From: CAYZRJ01 sp964480825
GTDB taxonomy: Bacteria > Patescibacteriota > WWE3 > UBA101185 > UBA10185
Reading direction: 5' to 3'
Length of the DNA stretch: 9,192 nt
Assembly: GCA_964480825.1 (NCBI GenBank)
Contig: CAYZRJ010000025.1
Span: 1-9,192, forward strand
Positions 1 to 7,351 of this stretch are shown one piece after another. Below the pieces are notes generated by a model. That model was not told the origin of the DNA. It saw nothing but the letters and a program-made list of their open reading frames with translations, and ran no database searches. How positions within the stretch are numbered: the first letter of the stretch is position 1; each line of letters begins with the position of its first letter. A program made the translations under genes and the position numbers.

Positions 1-2
1 GA

Positions 3-635
3 ACTTTTGATAAAAATAATAGTGTGATAGACGTCGGAGGTGGATTTGGACGTCTAGTCCCACTTTTAAAAAGTTTATTCGGAAATATTACTATCTTAGA
101 TTATTCACAAAAACTGCTCGATCTGACTAAAGAAAACGCAAGTAAAATAGGTGTAAACGTAAATACAGTACAAGCTGACATTTACGAGATTAAGACAAGT
201 GTTAAAGCGAAGTTTGACTATGCACTTATGATACGGGTATCTCACCACTTAAAGGATTTAGACACCGCATTCAGCCAGATTTACGAGATACTAAATGACG
301 AGGGTGTGTTCGTTGTAGAAATTGCGAACAAAATACATTTCAAGTCCGTAATCGCTAATATTATTAAAGGAAATTTTAGATATTTTAATTGGGACTCTAT
401 AAATATTGCAACAAAAGAGGTTACTTTTTTGAATCATCACCCCAAACGCGTAGAAGCTTTGTTAAAAAAGTGCGGTTTTAAGATCGAATCTAAATTATCC
501 GTATCTAACTTTAGATCGCCGTTTATAAAAAAATTGGTACCTATAAAGTTACTTTTAATTGTTGAAAAAAAACTACAAAAAGTTTTGTCCCCTTTTTACT
601 TTGGTCCATCGATTTTTTATAAAGTAATAAAGTAA
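3..635 (+). CDS. Class I SAM-dependent methyltransferase, 5'-truncated by the window edge
   Basis: Predicted S-adenosylmethionine-dependent methyltransferase of the Rossmann-fold (Methyltransf_11-like) class; the substrate is not recognisable. The frame is open to the left edge. The residues before the first GTG (position 24), ending NNSVIDVGGGFGRL, already form the beta1 strand and glycine-rich motif I, so the true start lies outside the window. After motif I come an acidic strand end (ITILDYS, beta2), QADIYEI (the adenine-contact region) and FDYALMIRVSHHLKD, the typical motif after beta4, then GVFVVEIAN as beta5. The C-terminal third is basic and hydrophobic (IKLLLIVEKKL) and less conserved. 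It ends in TAA six bases before a terminator hairpin. It is convergent with the minus-strand operon, so there is no sign that it belongs to the RiPP locus. The class is clear; the substrate is unknown. Confidence 0.88.
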   Translation, partial: TFDKNNSVIDVGGGFGRLVPLLKSLFGNITILDYSQKLLDLTKENASKIGVNVNTVQADIYEIKTSVKAKFDYALMIRVSHHLKDLDTAFSQIYEILNDEGVFVVEIANKIHFKSVIANIIKGNFRYFNWDSINIATKEVTFLNHHPKRVEALLKKCGFKIESKLSVSNFRSPFIKKLVPIKLLLIVEKKLQKVLSPFYFGPSIFYKVIK

Positions 636-640
636 ATTAG

Positions 641-673
641 AAAAGCTCCGCAAATTTTAACGGAGCTTTTTTT
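641..673. terminator. Bidirectional rho-independent terminator
   Basis: A perfect 10-bp stem (AAAAGCTCCG pairing with CGGAGCTTTT) closes a 10-base loop and is followed on the plus strand by a run of seven T (667-673). Read on the minus strand, the A-run before the stem becomes a shorter T-run. It sits six bases after the methyltransferase stop and 16 bases beyond the stop of the minus-strand small gene, so it can end both convergent transcripts. The plus direction looks stronger. Confidence 0.88.
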
Positions 674-688
674 AACAGTCAATGATGG

Positions 689-927
689 TTATGCGTCTTC
701 CTCATCTTTATCTCGAAAGACAGTTTCTATCTCAATACCGAGATTAAGCATTGCAGCGACGAAGTTGCCGGCGTCCACAGAACTATTAAACTTGAATTCC
801 GCAGTTGTCGCACCTTTATGTACGCGATTAGCCTCAATCTCTCCACCATTTTTCACACTATGTGTCAATACGGTCTCAAGTAAACTTGACCTACCCTCAG
901 CGATATTTCGACATAATATTTATACAT
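689..927 (-). pseudogene. Small gene of unknown function (~79 aa), disrupted by an apparent one-base frameshift
   Basis: ATG at 927 follows a good ribosome binding site (AAAGGATGA, four bases before ATG). That frame reads MYKYYVEIS and then hits TGA after about 20 codons. The -1 frame, entered near position 900, reads on to TAA at 689 with protein-like composition: AEGRSSLLETVLTHSV, later AEFKFNSSVDAGNFVAAM, and an acidic tail DKDEEDA. Joining the two frames gives about 79 residues with an alternating strand/helix/strand pattern that might be a ferredoxin-like or ACT-like fold; that is inference and I recognise no family. Without the shift the only starts in the long frame are TTG at 868 (59 aa) and GTG at 856, both lacking a convincing binding site. 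No classic slippery heptamer is seen. A real disruption, a sequencing error or, less likely, recoding are possible. It lies 75 bases after hisS, just before the shared terminator. Confidence 0.6.
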
Positions 928-940
928 TTAGTCATCCTTT
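915..940 (-). promoter_or_regulatory. Strong ribosome binding site that sets the start of the small frameshifted gene
   Basis: On the minus strand the sequence AAAGGATGACTAAATG places a purine-rich Shine-Dalgarno (AAAGGATGA) four bases before ATG at 927-925. This is the best initiation signal in the 928-1002 interval and supports the view that translation began in the short MYKYYVEIS frame, upstream of the frame break. Confidence 0.6.
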
Positions 941-1002
941 CTTTGTTATCGTTGATAATTATTGGAATATACACGGTTGTTCGGAATAAATCCACCGCTT
1001 AT

Positions 1003-2331
1003 TTAATGCAGTGCTTCTTTAAGAAAAGGCACAATATTCACCTGTTTAATATTGTTCTGCTCTCCGGTTATCATATTCTTTACAGTTATTGACGAGTCAC
1101 TTAACTCTGTGTCCCCCAAAATACCCACATAATTGACCCCAAGTTTGTTCGCGTATTCAAGTTTTTTTCTAAGTGAATTTTCATGGGCGTACACCTGCGT
1201 AGGAATCAAGGCCTCTCTTAATTTGGTTGCTAAACCGAATGCTTCTGACGGTGATTCTGTTAGCGGCAACAATAAAAATTTAGTTGGTGTCAGTGAGTGT
1301 TTGTCTATTAAGTTACGCTCGTTAAGTTGATAAAAAAGTCTTGTCAAACCTAAAGAAATGCCGACACCCGGTAATTTCTCTTCTGTGTAGTACTCGGCTA
1401 AATTATCATATCTGCCTCCCGAACAAACGGATCCTATATCCGGGTGCTCAAGCAAAATAGTTTCATACACTGTACCTGTATAGTAATCTAAACCTCGCGC
1501 AATTGACAAATCAATTTTCCAATGAGTTTCGGGGATGTTTAAGTATTTAATGTATTTGATTACTTCCTCAAGTTCTTTTACACCGTCGTTAAACAAATCG
1601 TTATCTATTTTAAGATCGTACAAACGCTTTATTGTACTTAGTGCGTTTTCGTTTATCGTGAGAAGGCTTGTTAAAGCTGTAATTTGGTCAGTATCTAGCC
1701 CTATTTTTTTGAGCTCTTGTACAAAAACGTTCTTTCCCAGTTTTTCAAGTTTATCGATTAAACGCATAACGTCCGAAACACTGTTTTTAATTTCCATATT
1801 TTCAACGAAGCCCGACAATATTTTTCTGTTGTTAAGTTTGATACAGAATTTACCTAAACCCAATTTGTTAAAAGTAAAAAATGTTACCGCCAGTATTTCA
1901 GCGTCGTTTACCGGTTCTAAAACACCCCTACCTATAATGTCTACGTCGCACTGATAAAATTCTCTAAATCTGCCTTTCTGCGGTTTTTCGCCCCGATAAA
2001 CTTTACCGATTTGGTACCGTCTAAAGGGAAAAAGTAAATCTTGAAAATGCTGGCTAACGTATCTTGCTAAAGGAACGGTCAGATCAAATCTAAGTGCTTG
2101 GTCGCTGTCCCCCTTTTTAAATCTATAGGTTTGTTTAGTTGCCTCTAAGCCCGCTTTGGCTAAAAGTACCTCTGCTTTTTCTATTATTGGGGTATCTAGG
2201 GGAACAAAACCAAAGAGCTCATAGCTTTCTTGGATGGTTTTAATCATAGAATTGAAAACAAGCTGTTCGTTAGGAAGAAGTTCCATAAAGCCGGGTAATA
2301 TTGTGGGTTGTACTAAAGATTTGTTGAACAT
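1003..2331 (-). CDS. hisS: Histidyl-tRNA synthetase
   Basis: Class II aminoacyl-tRNA synthetase that charges tRNA-His with histidine using ATP in the cytoplasm. The 442 residues are full length. Visible signatures: LRFDLTVPLARYV (about 80-92); class II motif 2 around 104-131 (RRYQIGKVYRGEKPQ followed by REFYQCDVD); the histidine-specific RGLDYYTG (279-286) and SGGRYDNL (304-311); class II motif 3 GVGISLGLTRL (322-332); and a C-terminal anticodon-binding domain from about 350. ATG at 2331 is preceded by only a weak binding site, and the next in-frame Met (16) would cut into the conserved ILPGFMELLP region, so 2331 is preferred. It follows the cobalamin-type radical SAM gene after 37 bases on the same strand and may be read through from it. 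It looks intact and catalytic. Whether it is the only copy in the genome cannot be told from here. Confidence 0.97.
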   Translation of the reverse strand: MFNKSLVQPTILPGFMELLPNEQLVFNSMIKTIQESYELFGFVPLDTPIIEKAEVLLAKAGLEATKQTYRFKKGDSDQALRFDLTVPLARYVSQHFQDLLFPFRRYQIGKVYRGEKPQKGRFREFYQCDVDIIGRGVLEPVNDAEILAVTFFTFNKLGLGKFCIKLNNRKILSGFVENMEIKNSVSDVMRLIDKLEKLGKNVFVQELKKIGLDTDQITALTSLLTINENALSTIKRLYDLKIDNDLFNDGVKELEEVIKYIKYLNIPETHWKIDLSIARGLDYYTGTVYETILLEHPDIGSVCSGGRYDNLAEYYTEEKLPGVGISLGLTRLFYQLNERNLIDKHSLTPTKFLLLPLTESPSEAFGLATKLREALIPTQVYAHENSLRKKLEYANKLGVNYVGILGDTELSDSSITVKNMITGEQNNIKQVNIVPFLKEALH

Positions 2332-2368
2332 GTTGCTCTAAATATCATAATTTAAAAATACAAATTAG

Positions 2369-3649
2369 TCACCTATTAGTTGATAGTATGGCGCGGACAT
2401 ATAAATTTTCCAGAGCAGACTTACTTAGAAACTGAGTTTCGATATGACTTTCGCCAACATCTATACAATTATCCGGATTTTCGTCTATTACTTTAATTCT
2501 CAGACTATTTAACTCCTTATAAATCGGGGAACCGATGTCCGGATGAAATAAAAACCATATAGATTGATCTGCATTAATTTCCTTTGCTAGTTTAATGGTA
2601 TTGTTTATGTTTTTCTCAGTTTCCCAAGGAAAACCTACGATATATGAAGCTACAAGTTTTAACCCTGTATGTTTACAGATTTCAGAAGCCTTTTTAGCTT
2701 GTGTGTTTGTCTGTCGTTTATTGATTTTTTGTAAGATACTGCGATCTCCGGACTCGACGCCCAGAAATACAGAGTCACATCCCGCCCGTTTTAATAGTTT
2801 GGCCATTTTTACCGTAAAAAAGTTTGCTCTAATGGAGCATCTCCAATTAAATACTAGCTTTCTATTTAGGATACCGTTACAAATACTTTTTACACGTTCC
2901 GGATCTACAATAAAAAGATCATCTCCCATCAGTATGTCTTTAGCATTATATTTATTCACCAGAATGTCTAGTTCATCCAAAAGTGATTCAGCAGATCGTG
3001 CCCTCCAGCAGTGTTTCCAGTAATTGCTTGTTGAACAAAAAGTACAATTAAATACACAACCCCTGCTACTGACAACTAAAAATTTATTTTTCTTTTGATA
3101 AATTGGCATTGTTTTAAGAGAGTCATAGTCCGGCAGTGGAAGTTTTGAAAGATCCTTTATTAAAGATTGATCCCTAGTTTTTATTAATTTCCCGTTACGG
3201 ATATATGACAAACCGGCTATTTTGGGTAATAAGTGATGATCGTTAATACTAATCAGTAGTTGATAAAGCGTTATTTCTCCTTCTCCTCTGACAATAAAAT
3301 CAATGTCAGGGTGATTTTTTAAGATAAATTCATCATTAAAGGTCGAGTAAATTCCCCCGACAACTACTTTTATATTTTTGTTTGTTTTTTTAACCAATTC
3401 AGCAGACTTTATTGTACCGGTGTAACTTGCAATGATACTGCCTATACCGACTACTTTTGGTTTGTAACAGGTGATTTCCTCAGCTAATTTTTTATAGGGA
3501 TTACTTAAAGCCGTTAAATCCAACATCTTCACTTGAATACCTTTTGATTTTAAAAAAGAGCTCAAACACAATATTCCTAAAGGAGGGTACGTTTCTAAAA
3601 CATTAGGGTTTATTTTTTTAAAAGGCGGAGCCACTAATAATATTTTCAT
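2369..3649 (-). CDS. B12-binding-domain radical SAM enzyme (BchE/class B methyltransferase-like)
   Basis: Predicted radical SAM enzyme with an N-terminal cobalamin-binding-type domain. Residues 1-170 form the Rossmann-like part: MKILLVAPPF, PPLGILCLSSFLKSKG, GIGSII (69-73) and VVVGG (95-99) near the expected SxL and GG positions, then RGEGE (121-125). The radical SAM barrel follows, with C198-x3-C202-x2-C205 in SRGCVFNCTFC, then WRARSAESLLDEL, GDDLF (242-246), FLGVESG (295-301) and YIVGFPWE (336-343). The classical DxHxxG cobalamin ligand motif is absent, as in BchE-like members, so any B12 would bind without that histidine. Such enzymes catalyse C-methylation at unactivated carbons, ring formation or other radical steps. 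Its gene starts seven bases after the third SPASM gene, so modification of the 24-residue peptide is the likely job. The family call is firm; the reaction is inference. Confidence 0.9.
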   Translation of the reverse strand: MKILLVAPPFKKINPNVLETYPPLGILCLSSFLKSKGIQVKMLDLTALSNPYKKLAEEITCYKPKVVGIGSIIASYTGTIKSAELVKKTNKNIKVVVGGIYSTFNDEFILKNHPDIDFIVRGEGEITLYQLLISINDHHLLPKIAGLSYIRNGKLIKTRDQSLIKDLSKLPLPDYDSLKTMPIYQKKNKFLVVSSRGCVFNCTFCSTSNYWKHCWRARSAESLLDELDILVNKYNAKDILMGDDLFIVDPERVKSICNGILNRKLVFNWRCSIRANFFTVKMAKLLKRAGCDSVFLGVESGDRSILQKINKRQTNTQAKKASEICKHTGLKLVASYIVGFPWETEKNINNTIKLAKEINADQSIWFLFHPDIGSPIYKELNSLRIKVIDENPDNCIDVGESHIETQFLSKSALENLYVRAILSTNR

Positions 3650-3656
3650 ATCATTT

Positions 3657-4790
3657 CTAAAAATATTTTGTAATCAGATTCTTTCTATCCGGTAAATGTT
3701 TTCTGACGAACGACACATAATCATTCGCTTTACCTGATTCAATATCCCTCTTAACATAATCGATAAAGCATTTGATGTCCTTGCAATACGGGCTTTTCGC
3801 TCCTATGCGCTTATCCGATGAATTATAAGCGATGGCGCGGCACCCGCCACAACAAATATATTTATATTCACAATCCTTGCATTCTTCAATATTGTCAATG
3901 TGCAAACCTTTATTTTCGGTTTTATCCAAAATACTCTTAATCTCTTTTAATGAAGTTTCTTTTAGATCGAATGAGGGACCAAAAGCCTTATCTTGTATAT
4001 TCATGCAGAAACTAACCTCACCCTGAGCAGAAACCTCCACCGCCTCTCCAGATGCCCCGTTGCAATAATAGTATCTTTTTTCGTTAAACATAAGTGGATA
4101 AACATAATATTCAACAATATCGATGCTTACGAACAAGAAGTTTTTCTTTTGTAGTTCGTATAACTTTTTATAGATGGGAAACATTGAAGTAATTTTGAGA
4201 TCTTTTCTTGCTCCCCTGCCCACAGGTACAAGTTCTCCGATATGAACATTTTGAATATTGTTTTCGACAGCGTAATTTATCACATCTTCTAAACCGTATT
4301 TTGTTACGTCAGTGAGTGTAACCGCCAAGAATATCTGAACCTTATATTTTTGTAGAAGTTTAATCCGGTTTAAAAGCACAATCAGAAGATCTAAACCACG
4401 TGATTTTTTATATGTCTTTTTATCTACAGAATCAAGACTCAATTGTACGGGTATATTGTATTTAGCAAGTAATTTTGCTACGTCCTCTGTGATCATTGTG
4501 CCGTTGGTTATTACAACCACTTTTTGTCCTATTTCGTATGAATATTTTAAAATACTACTAATATTTTTATGTAGAAAGGGCTCTCCACCGCTAAGCATAA
4601 CTGCAGTAGTTCTTACATCTCGAAAGTCTTTGAGAATCTGCTTAATCTTGTCGAGAGTTAAAAAAGATTTGTTGTCGAATGTAGAATTAGCGTAACAGTA
4701 GGGACATTTTAAATTACACCGATTGGTAATTTCAAGCCAACCGTAAAAACCTGTACTAACTTTTTTTATTGTTTTGACCTGACTGTTCAT
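3657..4790 (-). CDS. Radical SAM/SPASM peptide-modifying enzyme 3 (divergent member)
   Basis: Radical SAM enzyme with a C-terminal SPASM domain, a type that makes carbon-carbon, carbon-sulfur or other crosslinks or modifications in RiPP precursors. The SAM-cluster motif is C25-x3-C29-x2-C32 (ITNRCNLKCPYCYA); SGGEP (67-71) and ITNGT (94-98) are the SAM-binding motifs. The SPASM part shows C243 and C262, then C304-x2-C307-x5-C313-x3-C317 with the GGCR signature, and C336/C341, enough to ligate two auxiliary 4Fe-4S clusters. An extra Cys (314) next to C313 gives CCGGC. It lacks the C-terminal EGLFPK-type tail shared by the other two SPASM proteins and is clearly more distant from them. ATG at 4790 overlaps the previous stop by four bases (ATGA) behind a GGAG binding site five bases away, so translation is coupled. 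The substrate is inferred from context. Confidence 0.93.
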   Translation of the reverse strand: MNSQVKTIKKVSTGFYGWLEITNRCNLKCPYCYANSTFDNKSFLTLDKIKQILKDFRDVRTTAVMLSGGEPFLHKNISSILKYSYEIGQKVVVITNGTMITEDVAKLLAKYNIPVQLSLDSVDKKTYKKSRGLDLLIVLLNRIKLLQKYKVQIFLAVTLTDVTKYGLEDVINYAVENNIQNVHIGELVPVGRGARKDLKITSMFPIYKKLYELQKKNFLFVSIDIVEYYVYPLMFNEKRYYYCNGASGEAVEVSAQGEVSFCMNIQDKAFGPSFDLKETSLKEIKSILDKTENKGLHIDNIEECKDCEYKYICCGGCRAIAYNSSDKRIGAKSPYCKDIKCFIDYVKRDIESGKANDYVSFVRKHLPDRKNLITKYF

Positions 4791-5932
4791 TTCTTCTCCG
4801 CTTTAATTTTTAAATTAATCTTAGGAAACAAGCCTTCCTCATAGAACTCCTGGCACAGGTAATCCGACTTGTAGAAATTATTGTGCAGTTTATACGATGA
4901 TGCTCTACATCCTCCCATGCACAGATCGCTTTTTGCACATTTTTGACATACACCCTCGATGTCCTCGTAATTAATTGTCCTCAATTTTACCATGAGTGAG
5001 CTTTTCCAGATTTCCTTTAGTTTTTTATCACGAATATTACCTAAAAACATCTCTCTATCCCCAATCAAACCGTCACAAGGGTATACATCTCCATTTGAAT
5101 CGATTCCCAATATATTAGGAAATGTACATACAAAACCACATCCGTATTCAATTGATTTAAAATCTACGGGTATTACTCCGGGTGAAGATAGAATGCTCAA
5201 ATACATTAGACTCGGCGTATCAACGCTGGATTTAATATATTTGGAAACGTAATAATTGCAAACTTCTTTAAAAATATTGTTTTTTTCCGAAGTGCTGACA
5301 TCGTCAGTTGATTTCATCCTGCCGGCAGGAAACAGCGGTATAAGCGCAAAAATATCGGCATTATTTTCGACTGCCAGATCAAGGGATTTCAACACTTCAT
5401 TTTTGTTATATTTAGATAGTGTAAATGCCCACGCAATTTTAGTATTTTTCAGTATTTTTTTGGCATTTTGAAGTGTTTTTATGGCTTTAGCGTATGTGCC
5501 TTTTACTCCTCTAATATAATCGTGGGTTGATCCCACACCATCTATGCTTATTTGAAAAACCTTCATATTTAACTTAGCTATTTTATTAAGATCGGGTATA
5601 GTAACGAAACACCCATTTGTACTTGTATACACCGAATATTTATTTTCTGATGCGTACATATATATCTTCAATATATCTTTTCTTAAAAAAGGTTCTCCGC
5701 CGCCAAAAAATACTCTTAACGCACCCAATTCTTTAGCTTCATCCAAAAGCTTTTTCATTTCTGTTGTGGAGAGCTCATCTTTATGCGGTACCCCCGCGGC
5801 GGCGTAACAATGTTTGCATCTGAGATTGCAAGCTTGTGTAACTCTTATTGAAATTGATTGCAATGGATTAATTCCTAAAAAATCTTCTATTTCTTTATTT
5901 GTATTTAATTTCAACACTAGTCCCGTAGACAA
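4787..5932 (-). CDS. Radical SAM/SPASM peptide-modifying enzyme 2 (paralogue of enzyme 1)
   Basis: Counting from TTG at 5932 (381 aa), the SAM-cluster motif is C35-x3-C39-x2-C42 (VTQACNLRCKHCYA), with GGGEP at 77-81 and STNG at 104-107. The SPASM region has C265, C269 and C286 (GDVYPCDG), then C329-x2-C332-x5-C338-x3-C342 (MGGCRASSY) and C360, so two auxiliary clusters are expected. It is collinear with the preceding enzyme along its whole length, including the shared FQIS(I/V)DG stretch and the tail CQ..YE.GLFPK, so the two arose by tandem duplication. The start is uncertain. TTG at 5932 has no properly spaced binding site. GTG at 5917 overlaps the upstream TAG by one base (TAGTG) and gives an N-terminus (VLKLNTNKE) that aligns with the start of enzyme 1; I slightly favour it (376 aa). 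The role on the 24-residue peptide is inferred from the operon. Confidence 0.93.
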   Translation of the reverse strand: MSTGLVLKLNTNKEIEDFLGINPLQSISIRVTQACNLRCKHCYAAAGVPHKDELSTTEMKKLLDEAKELGALRVFFGGGEPFLRKDILKIYMYASENKYSVYTSTNGCFVTIPDLNKIAKLNMKVFQISIDGVGSTHDYIRGVKGTYAKAIKTLQNAKKILKNTKIAWAFTLSKYNKNEVLKSLDLAVENNADIFALIPLFPAGRMKSTDDVSTSEKNNIFKEVCNYYVSKYIKSSVDTPSLMYLSILSSPGVIPVDFKSIEYGCGFVCTFPNILGIDSNGDVYPCDGLIGDREMFLGNIRDKKLKEIWKSSLMVKLRTINYEDIEGVCQKCAKSDLCMGGCRASSYKLHNNFYKSDYLCQEFYEEGLFPKINLKIKAEKK

Positions 5933-7020
5933 TCCTTTGGAAATAATCCCGCCTCATATACGGCTTGACAAACAGGATCGGGCATAGTCATATCTCTATA
6001 AATATTATAGGCAGAAGCTCTACAGCCACCGGCGCAATAATTTTTATAGATACATTTACTACACGCGCCTTTTAGATCAGAGGGATTAATTTTTCTTATT
6101 TCCTTTAAGATTTTGGAGTTGTTCCAGATGTACTCGATACTGTTTTCTCTGATGTTACCCAGGATCATTTCGGGAAAGTTAAAGAAGCCATCGCAAACTG
6201 CAACATCTCCGTTTGATTCTACGCCAAGACAGTATGGAAAACTGCAAAGGGCAAATGTTTCGTGAATACCTTGTTCGCGCCATTTTTTCGGAACAAGCGC
6301 CGGGGGTATTGTGGTATTATTGGCAAATTTTATTGAACTTTTTTGTTTATCGTATTCTTTAAAAAGTTTTGCGATTGCAGCCACGGTTTCTTTTGGCGTA
6401 GGATTTAATGCACTGCCCGCTCTGCCTGATAGAATCAAAAGCATCAACGAATATATATCGGCACCGGATTCTGCAGAAGTCTTAAAAATATCCTGAATCT
6501 GTTTATTATTGGCTTTCATCATTACGGAGCCAACTCCGACATTTTTCTTTAGAATTTTACGAGCGCTACCGATCAATTTTAGTGAATTTTTGTAAATCTT
6601 TTTACCTCTTATTTGATTATGCGTATTTTCATCACCATCTACACTGATTTGAAACAGCTTAATATCAAGATCCTTCATTTCCCTGAGCATGTCATTTGAA
6701 ACAAGTTCACCGTTAGTGCTGACCAATATACCCAAACCCTGTTTGTCGGTATATTTTAATAAATCGACCATGTCCGGACGTATAAACGGCTCACCGCCGG
6801 TATAAAATATATGTAAAACACCTAGATCGGCGAACTGCTTGATAACTTTTTTAAGCTCGCTCGTCTTTAACTCTTTGTCCAAGGCGCACCCACCATTTGC
6901 ATAACAGTGAACACAACGTAAATTACATGATTTGGTGACCCGTATTGAAGCGGCAATTAAAGGACTGCTACCAAAAAACTCTTTGATCTGCTCTTTTGTG
7001 GAGAGCATCTCAAGTTTCAC
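5917..7020 (-). CDS. Radical SAM/SPASM peptide-modifying enzyme 1
   Basis: 367 residues from the chosen GTG. The SAM-cluster motif is C32-x3-C36-x2-C39 (VTKSCNLRCVHCYA), with TGGEP at 74-78 and STNGE at 101-105. The SPASM region has C259, C264 and C276 (GDVAVCDG), then C320-x2-C323-x5-C329-x3-C333 (AGGCRASAY) and C351, a full ligand set for two auxiliary 4Fe-4S clusters. The frame stays open upstream to 7059, but that extension runs inside the RRE gene and reads as unlikely protein. GTG at 7020 overlaps the RRE stop by four bases (GTGA), has AAGGTGG nine bases upstream, and matches the N-terminus of its paralogue. Direct coupling to a PqqD-like protein is the classic arrangement for RiPP-modifying SPASM enzymes such as PqqE, so it probably acts first or most closely with the RRE. 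Its reaction is not predictable from sequence. Confidence 0.94.
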   Translation of the reverse strand: MKLEMLSTKEQIKEFFGSSPLIAASIRVTKSCNLRCVHCYANGGCALDKELKTSELKKVIKQFADLGVLHIFYTGGEPFIRPDMVDLLKYTDKQGLGILVSTNGELVSNDMLREMKDLDIKLFQISVDGDENTHNQIRGKKIYKNSLKLIGSARKILKKNVGVGSVMMKANNKQIQDIFKTSAESGADIYSLMLLILSGRAGSALNPTPKETVAAIAKLFKEYDKQKSSIKFANNTTIPPALVPKKWREQGIHETFALCSFPYCLGVESNGDVAVCDGFFNFPEMILGNIRENSIEYIWNNSKILKEIRKINPSDLKGACSKCIYKNYCAGGCRASAYNIYRDMTMPDPVCQAVYEAGLFPKDCLRD

Positions 7021-7283
7021 AGCGAAATACCACCTTCCTCGTGAAGAATCGACACACATTCAACAGTGTCCTGCTCTGCCTTTTTATAGTTTATGCTGTA
7101 TTTTTTGGCAAGTTTGTCTGCAATACTCTTTACCCGAGTATTACCGTCGCACAATTTCCAGATAAACAGTGCTGTAAGATTTAGTGCTAGACCGTTTTCC
7201 AGTAAGGAACCTTTTTCATATTCCCTCCATTCCTGTAGCTGTTTAGGCTTCAATTCTAATATTTTTTTATTTGTTATCTTCAT
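7017..7283 (-). CDS. PqqD-like RiPP recognition element (RRE) protein
   Basis: A free-standing 88-residue PqqD-family protein, a winged-helix-like fold that binds the leader of a RiPP precursor and delivers it to radical SAM enzymes. The family pattern is seen as GLALNLTALFIWKLCDG (31-47), TRVKSIADKLAKKYSI (49-64) and AEQDTVECVSILHEEGGI (69-86), matching the usual N-T-A-x-x-I-W-x-L-x-D-G, then V-x-x-I-A-x-x-L, then D-V-x-x-x-x-x-x-L-x-x-x-G-x-I layout. The first 20 residues are a less conserved strand region. Length is typical (about 85-100). ATG at 7283 has a weak binding site and lies 68 bases after the peptide gene, with a hairpin between them. The stop overlaps the first SPASM gene by four bases. 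The family is confident; pairing with the adjacent 24-residue peptide is a strong inference. Confidence 0.92.
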   Translation of the reverse strand: MKITNKKILELKPKQLQEWREYEKGSLLENGLALNLTALFIWKLCDGNTRVKSIADKLAKKYSINYKKAEQDTVECVSILHEEGGISL

Positions 7284-7325
7284 AAATAATACAACCCAAA
7301 CACTAACCTATTTTCTAAGTATATA

Positions 7326-7351
7326 TTTTAATTGCAGAGCTGCTATTAAAA
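7326..7351 (-). promoter_or_regulatory. Hairpin between the peptide gene and the RRE gene (possible attenuator or mRNA stabiliser)
   Basis: On the minus strand TTTTAATAGCA and TGCAATTAAAA pair over 10 of 11 positions around a four-base GCTC loop, directly after the peptide stop codon. There is no U-tract behind it (ATATATACTT follows), so it is not a standard intrinsic terminator. At this place in RiPP operons such hairpins commonly raise precursor mRNA over the enzyme mRNA by partial termination or 3'-end protection; that role is inferred. Confidence 0.5.

Noticed and set aside
765..1092. Two overlapping plus-strand ORFs (765-989 and 862-1092)
   Set aside because: They are antisense to the better-supported minus-strand small gene and the end of hisS, have no ribosome binding sites, and their translations do not look like proteins.
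7021..7059. N-terminal extension of SPASM enzyme 1 to 7059
   Set aside because: It lies inside the RRE gene, has no analogue in the paralogue, and the GTG at 7020 has a good binding site and a GTGA overlap.
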